DNA of 33,215 bases, from positions 1-33,215 of the forward strand of contig JAJYIU010000012.1 in NCBI GenBank assembly GCA_021789895.1, given 5' to 3'. The stretch comes from Acidobacteriota bacterium (GTDB taxonomy: Bacteria > Acidobacteriota > Terriglobia > Terriglobales > SCQP01). A program made the position numbers and the translations under genes. The notes beneath the pieces were generated by a model. That model did no database searches. It saw only the letters and a program-made list of their open reading frames with translations, and was not told where the DNA came from. Position 1 is the stretch's first letter; every line of letters starts with the position of its first letter. Positions 5,073 to 12,943 of the stretch are shown here, piece by piece.

Positions 5073-7928
5073 ATGAAGCGGCGTGAATTTCTGAGCGCGG
5101 CGGGCGGGACGGGAGCCAATCTGGCGCTGTCCACCGCCTGGTCCCGGGGCGTCGCGGCGCCCTATCGCATCACCGTCCGCCGAACGGGGGCATCCGCCGC
5201 GGGCGAGGCCTCGGCGGATTTGCCTTCCGGCGAGCCGGCAGCGCCAAGCGGCGGCGCCGCCCCGCTGCAGCTCGCCTCCAACGTGGCCCTGGCCTCGGGC
5301 GCGCCCCTGGGCGGGCTGGGCGCCGGCTCGGTCGAGTTGCGCCCCGACGGCTGCTTCCACGATTGGGAAATCATGAACACCGGACGCTGGGCGGCCGCGC
5401 CCCCGCCCCCGGCGAGCGAGCGCGCCCAGCCGCCGGTTGCGCCCCACCTCGAGTTCCTGCTGCGCACCGCCCGCGCCGGCGCGCCGCCGCAACTGCGCCG
5501 CCTCTACCTGCGCGCCCGCGAAAACGATCTCTACTCGCTCGCCTACGCGCAAGACGTCGAAGCCATCGAATACGAGGCCTGGTTCCCGATGATCGGGCTG
5601 CGCTACCGCGACCGCACGCTCCCGGTCGAGGTGAGCGCGGCGGCGTTTTCGCCCTTCTTCCCCGGCCATGCGCGCGCCTCCGCGACGCCCGGCTTTCACC
5701 TCGTTTTTACGCTGCATAACCGCTCGCGCCAGGCGGTGGAAGCCTCGCTGCTCGCGGCGCTCGATAACCCCATCGTCTCGACCCTCGCCGATCGGCGGCT
5801 GCGCAACACCGTCGCCCGCACTCCCGCCGGCGCCCGGCTGCTGCTCGCCTCTGAGGCGGAGCCGGAAAACCGCGGCGACCTGGGCAGCCTTTGCCTTTCC
5901 GTCGCCGGCGGCGAGCCGTCCTGGATCAGCGGTACCTTCCGCCAGTACGCGCTGCCCGGCTTGTGCCGCTGGAACAGCCGGCGTATGTACTGGATGCTGC
6001 TCGACCTGCTGCAGGATTTTTATCGGACCGGGCGGCTGCCCAACGCTGGCGCCGGGCGCGATCCGGCGAGGCTCTTCCAACTGCGCGGCGCCGCCATTGA
6101 CGCGCTTTCGCCGGCGGATATGGCGAGCTGGCTCGAGCGCCTCGCCGCCGACGCGCTCTTTCGCCGCGTGATCGAGGAAGCGCGCGCGGCGGCGCCGGCG
6201 CACGCCTTGAGTGCCGAGTCCATGCGGACGCTGCTCCATGAAATCGCCGCCAACCTCGATGGCGACCTGGCCGGCGGCGAACGCCGGCACTCGACCTGGG
6301 GCGCGGCGGCGCTCGCCTCCACGCTGCGGCTCGAGCCGGGCGAGCGCGTCCAGGCGCGCTTCACCTTCGCCTGGCATTTTCCCGATCACCGCAATCAGCA
6401 CGGCGAAGACATCGGCCATCGCTACGCCGCCTGGTTCGCCGACGCCGCCGCGGTCAATGCTTACCTCGAGCGCAATTACGCGCGCCACCGCGCGCGCACC
6501 GAGGGCTTCGCGCGCACCTTGGCCGAAACCTCGCTCGGTGCCCCGCTGGCGTTTGCCTGGTCGAGCCATCTCGGCACGCTGATCAAAAATTCCTGGTGGA
6601 GTCGGGACGGCCATTATGCCATCTGGGAAGGCCTGGGCTGCTGCGGGCTGAGCACCACCGATGTGGATTACGACGGCAGCTCGTCCATCGTCGCCCTGTT
6701 TCCCGAGTTGAAGACCCGGCAGATGCGCGACATTCTGCGCTTCCAGAACGCCGCCGGCCAGGTGCCGCACAACTATAGCCGCGGCTTCGATGCCGTGGAC
6801 GAGAGCGGCTATGGCCGGGTGGACATGAATCCGCAGTTCGTCATGATGGTCTGCCGCGACTATCTCTGGACCGGCGACCGCGCATACCTGCGGGCGGTGT
6901 GGCCGGGGGTGCTGAAAGCGATGGAATATACCGCCTCGCTCGACACCAACGGCGATGGTTTGCCTGATAAAAACTGCGGCTTCCAGACCTATGACGCCTG
7001 GCGCATGCGCGGCAGCCCCTCCTACATCGCCTCGCTCTGGATCGGTGCGCTGCGGGCGGTGGTGCGGCTGGCCGGGGATTTGCGCGATCCGGCCGCGGCG
7101 CGCCGCTGGTCGGGCTGGCTGGAAAAAGCCTCGGCCAGCTACGACCGCCTGCTCTTCAACGGCGAGTATTACAGCCTGTGGGTGGATGACACCGCGGCGG
7201 CGGGCGGGGTCAAGCGCGACGAGATCTGCATGAGCGACCAGATGAGCGGCGAATGGTTCAGCCGCCTGATGGGCCTCGCCACGACCACCGATGCCGCCCA
7301 CCTGGCGCGCGCGGCGGAAAGCGTCTGGCGAAATAATTTCAGCCCCGAAACCGGACTGCGTAACGCCACCGCGCCGCGCGGCGGCCCGGGGCTGCTGGTG
7401 ATGGATAATCTGCAGGCGGGCGGCGTCTGGTCGGGCATTGAATACGCCTTCGCCTCGTTTTTGATGGACCACGGCCGCTATGCCGACGGCGCCCGCATTG
7501 TCGCCGCCGTCCACCGCCGCTACCTGCGCGCCGGCATGCCCTGGAACCACGTCGAGTGCGGCACGCATTACACCCGCGCGATGAGCAGTTGGACGACGCT
7601 GCTGGCGGCCACCGGCTTCAAGCCCGACCGCCCGGCGCGCGCGCTCACGCTGCTGCCTGCGGTGCCGGACGATTTCCATGCCCCCTGGGTGACCGCCGAA
7701 GGCTATGGGCAGATTCGCCGCCGCGGCGGGCGGCTGGCGCTTGCCTGCCGCGCCGGCAAAATCGAGTTTCAAACCCTGCGGGTGCGCGCGAACGGCGCGG
7801 CCGCGCCGCGGATTGCGCTGGCGGGAATGCCGCTCGCGATGAAAATGCGGCGCGAAGGCGAAGCCGCCCGGCTGGATTTTCCCGCGCTCGTAACCGTCGC
7901 TGCCGGCAAGACGCTGGTGGTGAGCTAA
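5073..7928 (+). CDS. Exported GH116 family beta-glycosidase (GBA2/DUF608-like)
   Basis: A 951-residue glycoside hydrolase of the bile-acid beta-glucosidase/glucosylceramidase family. The N-terminus MKRREFLSAAGG looks like a Tat signal. The N-terminal beta-domain opens with the hallmark GGLGAGS (80-86) and FHDWEIMNTGRW. In the (alpha/alpha)6 domain, WEG (E519) aligns with the GBA2 nucleophile and TYDAW (D641) with its acid/base Asp. DTNGDGLPD and the GGVWSGIEY and PWNHVECG blocks are also present. Catalysis therefore looks intact. Likely substrates are beta-glucosides or beta-xylosides handled outside the cytoplasm; the exact sugar cannot be told. A weak GGA site precedes the ATG. The gene seems monocistronic. 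The 1106-residue frame on the opposite strand is a codon-bias shadow. Confidence 0.85.
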   Translation: MKRREFLSAAGGTGANLALSTAWSRGVAAPYRITVRRTGASAAGEASADLPSGEPAAPSGGAAPLQLASNVALASGAPLGGLGAGSVELRPDGCFHDWEIMNTGRWAAAPPPPASERAQPPVAPHLEFLLRTARAGAPPQLRRLYLRARENDLYSLAYAQDVEAIEYEAWFPMIGLRYRDRTLPVEVSAAAFSPFFPGHARASATPGFHLVFTLHNRSRQAVEASLLAALDNPIVSTLADRRLRNTVARTPAGARLLLASEAEPENRGDLGSLCLSVAGGEPSWISGTFRQYALPGLCRWNSRRMYWMLLDLLQDFYRTGRLPNAGAGRDPARLFQLRGAAIDALSPADMASWLERLAADALFRRVIEEARAAAPAHALSAESMRTLLHEIAANLDGDLAGGERRHSTWGAAALASTLRLEPGERVQARFTFAWHFPDHRNQHGEDIGHRYAAWFADAAAVNAYLERNYARHRARTEGFARTLAETSLGAPLAFAWSSHLGTLIKNSWWSRDGHYAIWEGLGCCGLSTTDVDYDGSSSIVALFPELKTRQMRDILRFQNAAGQVPHNYSRGFDAVDESGYGRVDMNPQFVMMVCRDYLWTGDRAYLRAVWPGVLKAMEYTASLDTNGDGLPDKNCGFQTYDAWRMRGSPSYIASLWIGALRAVVRLAGDLRDPAAARRWSGWLEKASASYDRLLFNGEYYSLWVDDTAAAGGVKRDEICMSDQMSGEWFSRLMGLATTTDAAHLARAAESVWRNNFSPETGLRNATAPRGGPGLLVMDNLQAGGVWSGIEYAFASFLMDHGRYADGARIVAAVHRRYLRAGMPWNHVECGTHYTRAMSSWTTLLAATGFKPDRPARALTLLPAVPDDFHAPWVTAEGYGQIRRRGGRLALACRAGKIEFQTLRVRANGAAAPRIALAGMPLAMKMRREGEAARLDFPALVTVAAGKTLVVS

Positions 7929-7939
7929 GCCGCCGGCCT

Positions 7940-7981
7940 GCGGCTCATGGCGGTCGGTTATCGCCCGCCGCCAGCCGCCAT
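7940..7981 (+). terminator. Hairpin after the GH116 gene
   Basis: GCGGCT/AGCCGC and an inner GGCGG/CCGCC pairing, or alternatively ATGGCGG/CCGCCAT, can form a long GC-rich stem shortly after the stop codon. No U-run follows, so termination efficiency is uncertain. Confidence 0.3.
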
Positions 7982-8038
7982 CCTTCATTGGCGGTCATGG
8001 GGGAAAAGGTTTAAACTGCGCTTGCTCGGGACGCCAAA

Positions 8039-8899
8039 ATGATGAAAAAAGCTGTCTGGACTTTAGCTTGCATTCTCTTGGTAGCCTTGCCGGCGCTGGG
8101 GCAGGGGAAGCGCGTGGAGGCGATGCCGGCGCCCGCGCCGGCGCCCCCGTCGCCGGCGGTCAGCCAGCAATTGCTGAACGCCAAATTGATCCCCCAATGG
8201 GCGGCGCGCGCCCAGGCGTTGACCAAAAATTTCGCCTGCCCCGGCGATGTCTCCGCCAAATCCTGCGCCGGTTTTCTGCGGCTGATCGCCGCCGGCGGCA
8301 GTGGCGCTTCCGGCAATTTATTGGCGGAAAGAGCCCTGGCGGCGCAGTTTTCGGTGATGGACTACCGGCAAAAATACTACTTGGCGCTGCTGTATGTCAT
8401 CTTCGATCATTGGACCAACCAATTTGCCGTGGTTTCTTTCGTGGCGCGCCATCGCCGTACGCCCGGCGGCCGCTACCCGCTGGTTTACCCGCTCATGACC
8501 TATGGCCATTATTTAGGCGGAAAAGTAATCGCCCTCGCGATCAATCGCAAAACGGCTTGGCCCGATGCTCAAGGCGTGTTCGGTTTTACCTCCGCCGGCA
8601 ATAGTAACTGCCGCGCCCGTACCGGCATCTACAACTCCTGCGTGCAGGTTTCGTTTTATCACTCCGGACCGTATGCCGTGAGCTCCGTCGAAACCACTCT
8701 CGTCGGCAAAACCATATTGAAAACCGCGCTCCGCGTGGACAAACTTTCCGGCGGCAATTTGTGCGGCCTTTCCCGCCTGATGCCCGACCGCTTGAAATAT
8801 GAATTCAACCGCAACGGCCGTTTCATGATCGAGCAGGCTCACGCGGTCGGCTTTTTCATGTGCCCCAAAAACCTGGAATCCAAAAGGTTGAAACCTTAA
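8039..8899 (+). CDS. Secreted hypothetical protein with six cysteines
   Basis: A 286-residue protein with a clear Sec signal peptide (basic MMKK, hydrophobic core, cleavage near ALGQ at about residue 22), then a Pro/Ala-rich linker. The mature part has six Cys residues: FACPG, SCAG, NCRAR, SCVQ, LCGL and MCPK. Their number suggests up to three disulfides and an extracytoplasmic location. There is an aromatic-rich central segment around residues 105-160, including MTYGHYLGGK. I recognise no family or catalytic motif. Two ATGs lie in tandem at 8039 and 8042, and no strong ribosome binding site is visible. It stands alone between the GH116 gene and a permease remnant. Confidence 0.7.
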   Translation: MMKKAVWTLACILLVALPALGQGKRVEAMPAPAPAPPSPAVSQQLLNAKLIPQWAARAQALTKNFACPGDVSAKSCAGFLRLIAAGGSGASGNLLAERALAAQFSVMDYRQKYYLALLYVIFDHWTNQFAVVSFVARHRRTPGGRYPLVYPLMTYGHYLGGKVIALAINRKTAWPDAQGVFGFTSAGNSNCRARTGIYNSCVQVSFYHSGPYAVSSVETTLVGKTILKTALRVDKLSGGNLCGLSRLMPDRLKYEFNRNGRFMIEQAHAVGFFMCPKNLESKRLKP

Positions 8900-8970
8900 A
8901 GGCCGGACAGCGCCGGGGAGGTTGAGTAAGCTTTCAGATTTATTGCCGTTGTTTATAAGCGGCATAGAAC

Positions 8971-9356
8971 ATGCGAACAGGGCATAGAATTTGGCGCCAT
9001 TGCTGGCGCCAGAAGCGCAATACGCCGCCGTTGATCCTGATGTTGGGTATCGCATGGGCGGCGCCACCGCGGTCTTTAATCTTATTCATTTCGCCGTCAT
9101 GAATCCCTTGCCGTTTCCGCATGCGCGGCGATTGTTAGCGCTAGGAGGCTTGCCAGGCCATTTGCGTGCATGGCAGGTCCCCGCATTCGAGCACATGGCG
9201 CGGATGGGCAACACCGAAGTGATTGTCCGCCGCGAAATCATTCCCGGGCAGACCGCCGCTGCTATCGCCCCTGCCCGCCGCGATGCATGTGAAGCGCCTC
9301 CCTCCCGTCGGCTGCCTGCGGGGGGAATGAGCCGGCGGCTGGCCAGCCGGACCTGA
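8971..9356 (+). pseudogene. Frameshifted remnant of an ADOP/MacB-like permease
   Basis: Two overlapping frames each carry half of the conserved N-terminal membrane motif of acidobacterial duplicated permeases (normally LxLGIGANTAIFSLVxAVLLRPLPYP). In the frame from the ATG at 8971, the peptide reads RQKRNTPPLILMLGI. From about 9052 the other frame continues GGATAVFNLIHFAVMN, PLPFPHARRLLALGG. Joining them needs a shift near 9050. The permease family is about 800 residues long; here similarity fades after about 9170 and the frame ends at 9356 without further membrane segments. This is a dead fragment, and it accounts for most of the gap between the secreted protein and the minus-strand operon. 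Confidence 0.5.
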
Positions 9357-9407
9357 ATATGGAGCTTGCACGCGGTTTACTCCCGCAATCTCGGCAGTCG
9401 GTGTGCC

Positions 9408-10739
9408 TCAGGCGCGCGCCAGAAAGCCGCGGAAGTTTTTTACCTCAGCGGCGTAGCCGGGAAAGACCGCGGCCAGGCCGGCGGGATCGTTGGCGGCGAC
9501 GCTCAAATGGCGGGTCAGCACTTCCGCGAGCACGTCGCGGAAATCGGTGGTGAGGGCGAGGTCGCGGCCCTGATAGAGTTGTTCCGGCTCGAGGCCGGGC
9601 CAGCGGCCGTAAACCTTGCCGCCCGCCACCGGCCCGCCAAGCACGAACATGACGTTGGCGTGGCCGTGGTCGGTGCCGGCGGTGACGTTTTCGCGCACCG
9701 TGCGCCCGAACTCGGACATGGAAACCAGGACGACGTCTTCAGCGCGGTCGCCGAGATCGGCCCAGAAAGCGGAAAGTGCGCCGGCAAACTCGCGCAAGCG
9801 GGCGGCAAGCTGCCCTTCGGCCCCGCCTTCGGCGACATGATTGTCCCAGCCGCCAACGTCGGCGTAGGCGACTTCGACGCCGACATCGGCTTTGATGAGC
9901 TGCGCAATCTGGCGCAGGCTGGCGCCCAGGCCCTGGCGGGGATAATGCGCGCCGGACGCGGGACGATATTTTTTGGGATCGAGTTGGCGGACGATGCGCA
10001 GAGCCGCGAAGGTATCGCGTCCGGCGGGCTCGAGCAATGCGTCGCTGGAGCTCTCGTACATCGCCTGAAAGGCCTGGGCGGCGGGGGCGGCGGCGGGCCC
10101 ATAGCCGACGCGGAAGGCGGCGAGATTGGCAATCGCCACGGCGGGAGCGGGCCCGCGCAGCGAGAGCGGCATTTGCGCGTCAATCGCAACCGCGCGCAGA
10201 GGGGATTGTCCGGCGCCCAACCAGGCCGGCGCGCCGGAAGCGGCCGGCGCCAGGCGCGCGCCCTGCTCGCAATCGGGACAGCGGGCGCGGAGGACGCGGT
10301 TGAGCCAGCCGCTGGTGGTGGCCTTGACCCCCGGCGTGCCGGATTCCATGTAGTCCTGGGCATCGAAATGAGAGCGGGTGGGGTCGGGCGAGCCGGCGGC
10401 GTGGATAATGGCGAGGTGGCGGGCGTCCCAGAGCGGCTTGAGCGGAGCGAGCGCGGGGTGGAATCCGAAGAAGCCGTCGAGGTCGAGCGCGGCGCGCGGG
10501 TCGCCGGCGGCGGGGCGCGGTATGGCGATCGTGGGGCGCGCCGGATAGTAATTGCGCTCGGCGTGGGGAATGACGATGTTCAAGCCGTCGGCGGCGCCGC
10601 GCTGGAAGATGGCGACCAGAATTTTCTTTCGCTGCGCAGGCTCGGCGGCGGCGGCGCGCGCCAGCCAGGCGGGCAGCGCGCCGACTCCGACCAGCGAGAG
10701 CGTGGATTGGCGAAGGAAGATGCGGCGGGTGATGGCCAT
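9408..10739 (-). CDS. Exported DUF1501 family protein
   Basis: A 443-residue protein with a Tat-like signal (MAITRRIFLRQ and a hydrophobic stretch to about residue 30). DUF1501 landmarks follow in order: FQRGAADGLNIVIPH, SHFDAQDYMESGTPG, GGWDNH, MSEFGRTVREN, TDHGHAN and TTDFRDVLAEVL. The fold is related to alkaline phosphatase/sulfatase enzymes, but the reaction of DUF1501 proteins is not established. It is the second gene of a pair. Its Shine-Dalgarno GAGGA overlaps the stop region of the DUF1800 gene only ten bases upstream, implying translational coupling. This pairing is common in Acidobacteriota, Planctomycetota and other soil bacteria. Confidence 0.88.
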   Translation of the reverse strand: MAITRRIFLRQSTLSLVGVGALPAWLARAAAAEPAQRKKILVAIFQRGAADGLNIVIPHAERNYYPARPTIAIPRPAAGDPRAALDLDGFFGFHPALAPLKPLWDARHLAIIHAAGSPDPTRSHFDAQDYMESGTPGVKATTSGWLNRVLRARCPDCEQGARLAPAASGAPAWLGAGQSPLRAVAIDAQMPLSLRGPAPAVAIANLAAFRVGYGPAAAPAAQAFQAMYESSSDALLEPAGRDTFAALRIVRQLDPKKYRPASGAHYPRQGLGASLRQIAQLIKADVGVEVAYADVGGWDNHVAEGGAEGQLAARLREFAGALSAFWADLGDRAEDVVLVSMSEFGRTVRENVTAGTDHGHANVMFVLGGPVAGGKVYGRWPGLEPEQLYQGRDLALTTDFRDVLAEVLTRHLSVAANDPAGLAAVFPGYAAEVKNFRGFLARA

Positions 10740-10749
10740 GGCGGAGTCC

Positions 10750-12759
10750 TCAATAACGCTGGAAATCGGGGGAACCGACGAGCAGGGCGGCGGCGAGCTG
10801 GCGGGCCGCGGCCGGAGAGGCGCTAAAGCGCCCGGAAGACGATGCCTGGCGCGCGAGCGCCTGATCGAGCGCGGCGCGCGTGGAGGCGGAAACCTGCCCG
10901 CCGAGCACCAGGCGCAGCATGGAGTCTCCGGCGCCGGCGGCTTGGGCGCTGCCGGCGAAGCGGGCGAGTTTGACCTGCGCGCCGGGAACCTGATTGTGGG
11001 CGAGGGCGAGCGCGAAATTCATGCGGTCCACCAGCCCGGCGCTCGAAACCCAATCGGGATTCTGATTGGAGTAGCCGTTGGGCGGAAAGTCGAGAAACAA
11101 AGGCTCGCCCATCGCGGCGGTGATCTGCACCAGGCGCTCGGGGTTGGTAACCCGGGCATCGAGTGCCCGCACCGCGCTGACCACCATCTGGAACGGGGCT
11201 TTGACCTTGTCGCGGCGGAAGGCGGGCTGCCAGAATTCGGGCGCGTCAATCATCGCGCGCATCACCTGGCGCAGGTCGCCGCCGCTCGATTCCCAGGCGG
11301 CCACCATGCGGTTGACCAGCGCCGCGGGAGGATGGTCGGAGACGAAGCGCTGGGCCAGCTCGGTGGAGATGTGCCGCGCGGTGACGGGCGAGTTGGCCAG
11401 CAGTTGCAATAATTCCAGCCCGTCCTGCACCCCGCCGGCGTTGATGACATGGCCGAGCACGACTTTTTTGCCGGCGGCATGCACGCGGGCATTGAACCAG
11501 AAGCGCGGCGAGAACTGCGGCCGGTAGATGGTCCAGCCGGTGAGGCAGAGCGCGGCCTGGTCCACGTCTTTTTGGGTATAGCCGGTATCCACGCCGAGGG
11601 TGTGCAGTTCGAGCAGCTCGCGGCCGTAGTTTTCATTGACGCCGCCGCGGGGGATGGCGCGCGGGTGCCGGCGGGCGCGCCCTGCCGAAGCTGCGCGCAT
11701 CGCCGCTCGGGGAGAGGGGAAAAAGGCGGCGGGAAAGCCGAAGGGGCGGAAGCCGGGCCGCATCGGGCGCCCGAACATCGCCCGGGACGCGCGCGGGCGG
11801 GCCGAAGCGGGCGCCACCGAGCGCCAGTTGTCGAGATAAAACAGCATGGCTGGGCTTTGAGCGGTGGCCAGCAGCAGGTCGGAAAACTTGCCCAGCACAT
11901 GCGGGCGGATGACGTTTTCTTCAAACGCGGTGGCGAGGTAGCGGTCGGCGCCTTTAAAAAAGTAAACGTTGAAGTGGTTGTACCAGAAATCGGCGAGCAC
12001 GTCGGCAAGCTGGCGGCGGGAATAGATGGCGCGCAGCATGCGCGCCTGCTGCAGGTCGGTCAGTGGAACGATTTGCGGGGCGCGTTCGATTTCGACGGCG
12101 CGCTGCTGATCGGCGGGCAGCCAGACGGCGAGCTGCATCAGCGCTCCGCGTGGCAGCAGGGCGATCGCCTGGCTGCGGGCCGAGGCGTCGAGCGATTCCC
12201 AGGCGGCCAGGCGGCGCGGCCAGGGAGCGCGCAGTAGTTGCTGGAACGTACTGGGGCCGAGCAGGTTGCGCAACTGTTGCATGCGCCGGCGGCGGCGCTG
12301 CGCCTGCTCCTGCGGCGTGTTTTTCCGCTTGAGCCGCCGTTGATATTGCTCGATCTCGCGCCGGACAATGGCCCGGGACACGGGGCTTTCCGGCATCGGC
12401 AAACGGCCTTGCGCAATGGCCTTGACCACGCCTGGCGGGGGAAACATGTGCGCCAGGCGGCGGGAAGACATGCGCAAGGTGGCGTAGAGATCGAGCCGGA
12501 GCTGGAGCTGGGGATTCTCGGGAATGCGCGCCGGATGCAGTTGCAAGTCGATCCAGCGGCGCAGGCCGATTTTTTCCACCGCGGCGGCCTCGCCCGGGCG
12601 CGGCCCCCAGGTAAGGCGATCGAGGGCGTAAAGAATCCGCCGGCGCGAGGCGCCCCGGCCGGCGGCAGTGCTTGCCGGCGAGTGCGCGGCGCCGGCGGAA
12701 ACGCAGGCTAGCGCCACCACGGCGGCGGATTTCAGCCGCCAGCTCAACCTTCCCCACAT
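10750..12759 (-). CDS. Exported DUF1800 family protein
   Basis: First gene of the DUF1800-DUF1501 pair. From the ATG at 12759 it begins MWGRLSWRLKSAAVVALACVSAG, a typical signal peptide. The open frame extends upstream to 13017, but that part overlaps gyrA and has no signal character. An ATG at 12783 is an alternative start. DUF1800 features include YALDRLTWGPRPGE near the N-terminus, FWYNHFNVY in the middle, NENYGRELLELHTLGVD followed by YTQKDV and LTGWTIYRP, and a C-terminal PPNGYSNQNPDWVSS. A basic, Pro/Arg/Ala-rich insertion precedes the NENYGRELLELHTLG block. The function of the family is unknown; the protein is predicted to act outside the cytoplasm with its DUF1501 partner. Confidence 0.85.
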   Translation of the reverse strand: MWGRLSWRLKSAAVVALACVSAGAAHSPASTAAGRGASRRRILYALDRLTWGPRPGEAAAVEKIGLRRWIDLQLHPARIPENPQLQLRLDLYATLRMSSRRLAHMFPPPGVVKAIAQGRLPMPESPVSRAIVRREIEQYQRRLKRKNTPQEQAQRRRRRMQQLRNLLGPSTFQQLLRAPWPRRLAAWESLDASARSQAIALLPRGALMQLAVWLPADQQRAVEIERAPQIVPLTDLQQARMLRAIYSRRQLADVLADFWYNHFNVYFFKGADRYLATAFEENVIRPHVLGKFSDLLLATAQSPAMLFYLDNWRSVAPASARPRASRAMFGRPMRPGFRPFGFPAAFFPSPRAAMRAASAGRARRHPRAIPRGGVNENYGRELLELHTLGVDTGYTQKDVDQAALCLTGWTIYRPQFSPRFWFNARVHAAGKKVVLGHVINAGGVQDGLELLQLLANSPVTARHISTELAQRFVSDHPPAALVNRMVAAWESSGGDLRQVMRAMIDAPEFWQPAFRRDKVKAPFQMVVSAVRALDARVTNPERLVQITAAMGEPLFLDFPPNGYSNQNPDWVSSAGLVDRMNFALALAHNQVPGAQVKLARFAGSAQAAGAGDSMLRLVLGGQVSASTRAALDQALARQASSSGRFSASPAAARQLAAALLVGSPDFQRY

Positions 12760-12943
12760 GCGTACAGACCCAGCCTTGACCATGGTTGGATAAAACCCGG
12801 CGGGCAGGAATAAGTTGCGGCCAATCAAGACTCCTGATGTCAAATCGTAAACCCGGCGAAACGGTGCGAAAACAGCCCTGGTAGAGTGGCGCATATTCCA
12901 GTAAAATAAGAAGTTACGACCTGCCTGCAAGCGCTCATTCATC

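Noticed and set aside
4668-7988. Minus-strand frame of 1106 residues
   Set aside because: It is antisense to the GH116 gene, whose domains are intact. The product is low-complexity Ala/Arg/Gly/His, as expected from GC-rich third positions.
9366-10826. Plus-strand frame of 486 residues opposite the DUF1501 gene
   Set aside because: Gly/Ala/Arg-rich shadow of a well-recognised minus-strand gene.
12760-12943. Promoters in the DUF1800-gyrA divergent gap
   Set aside because: A TAAAAT at 12902 is possible for gyrA, but no acceptable -35 is spaced from it, so I did not list it.
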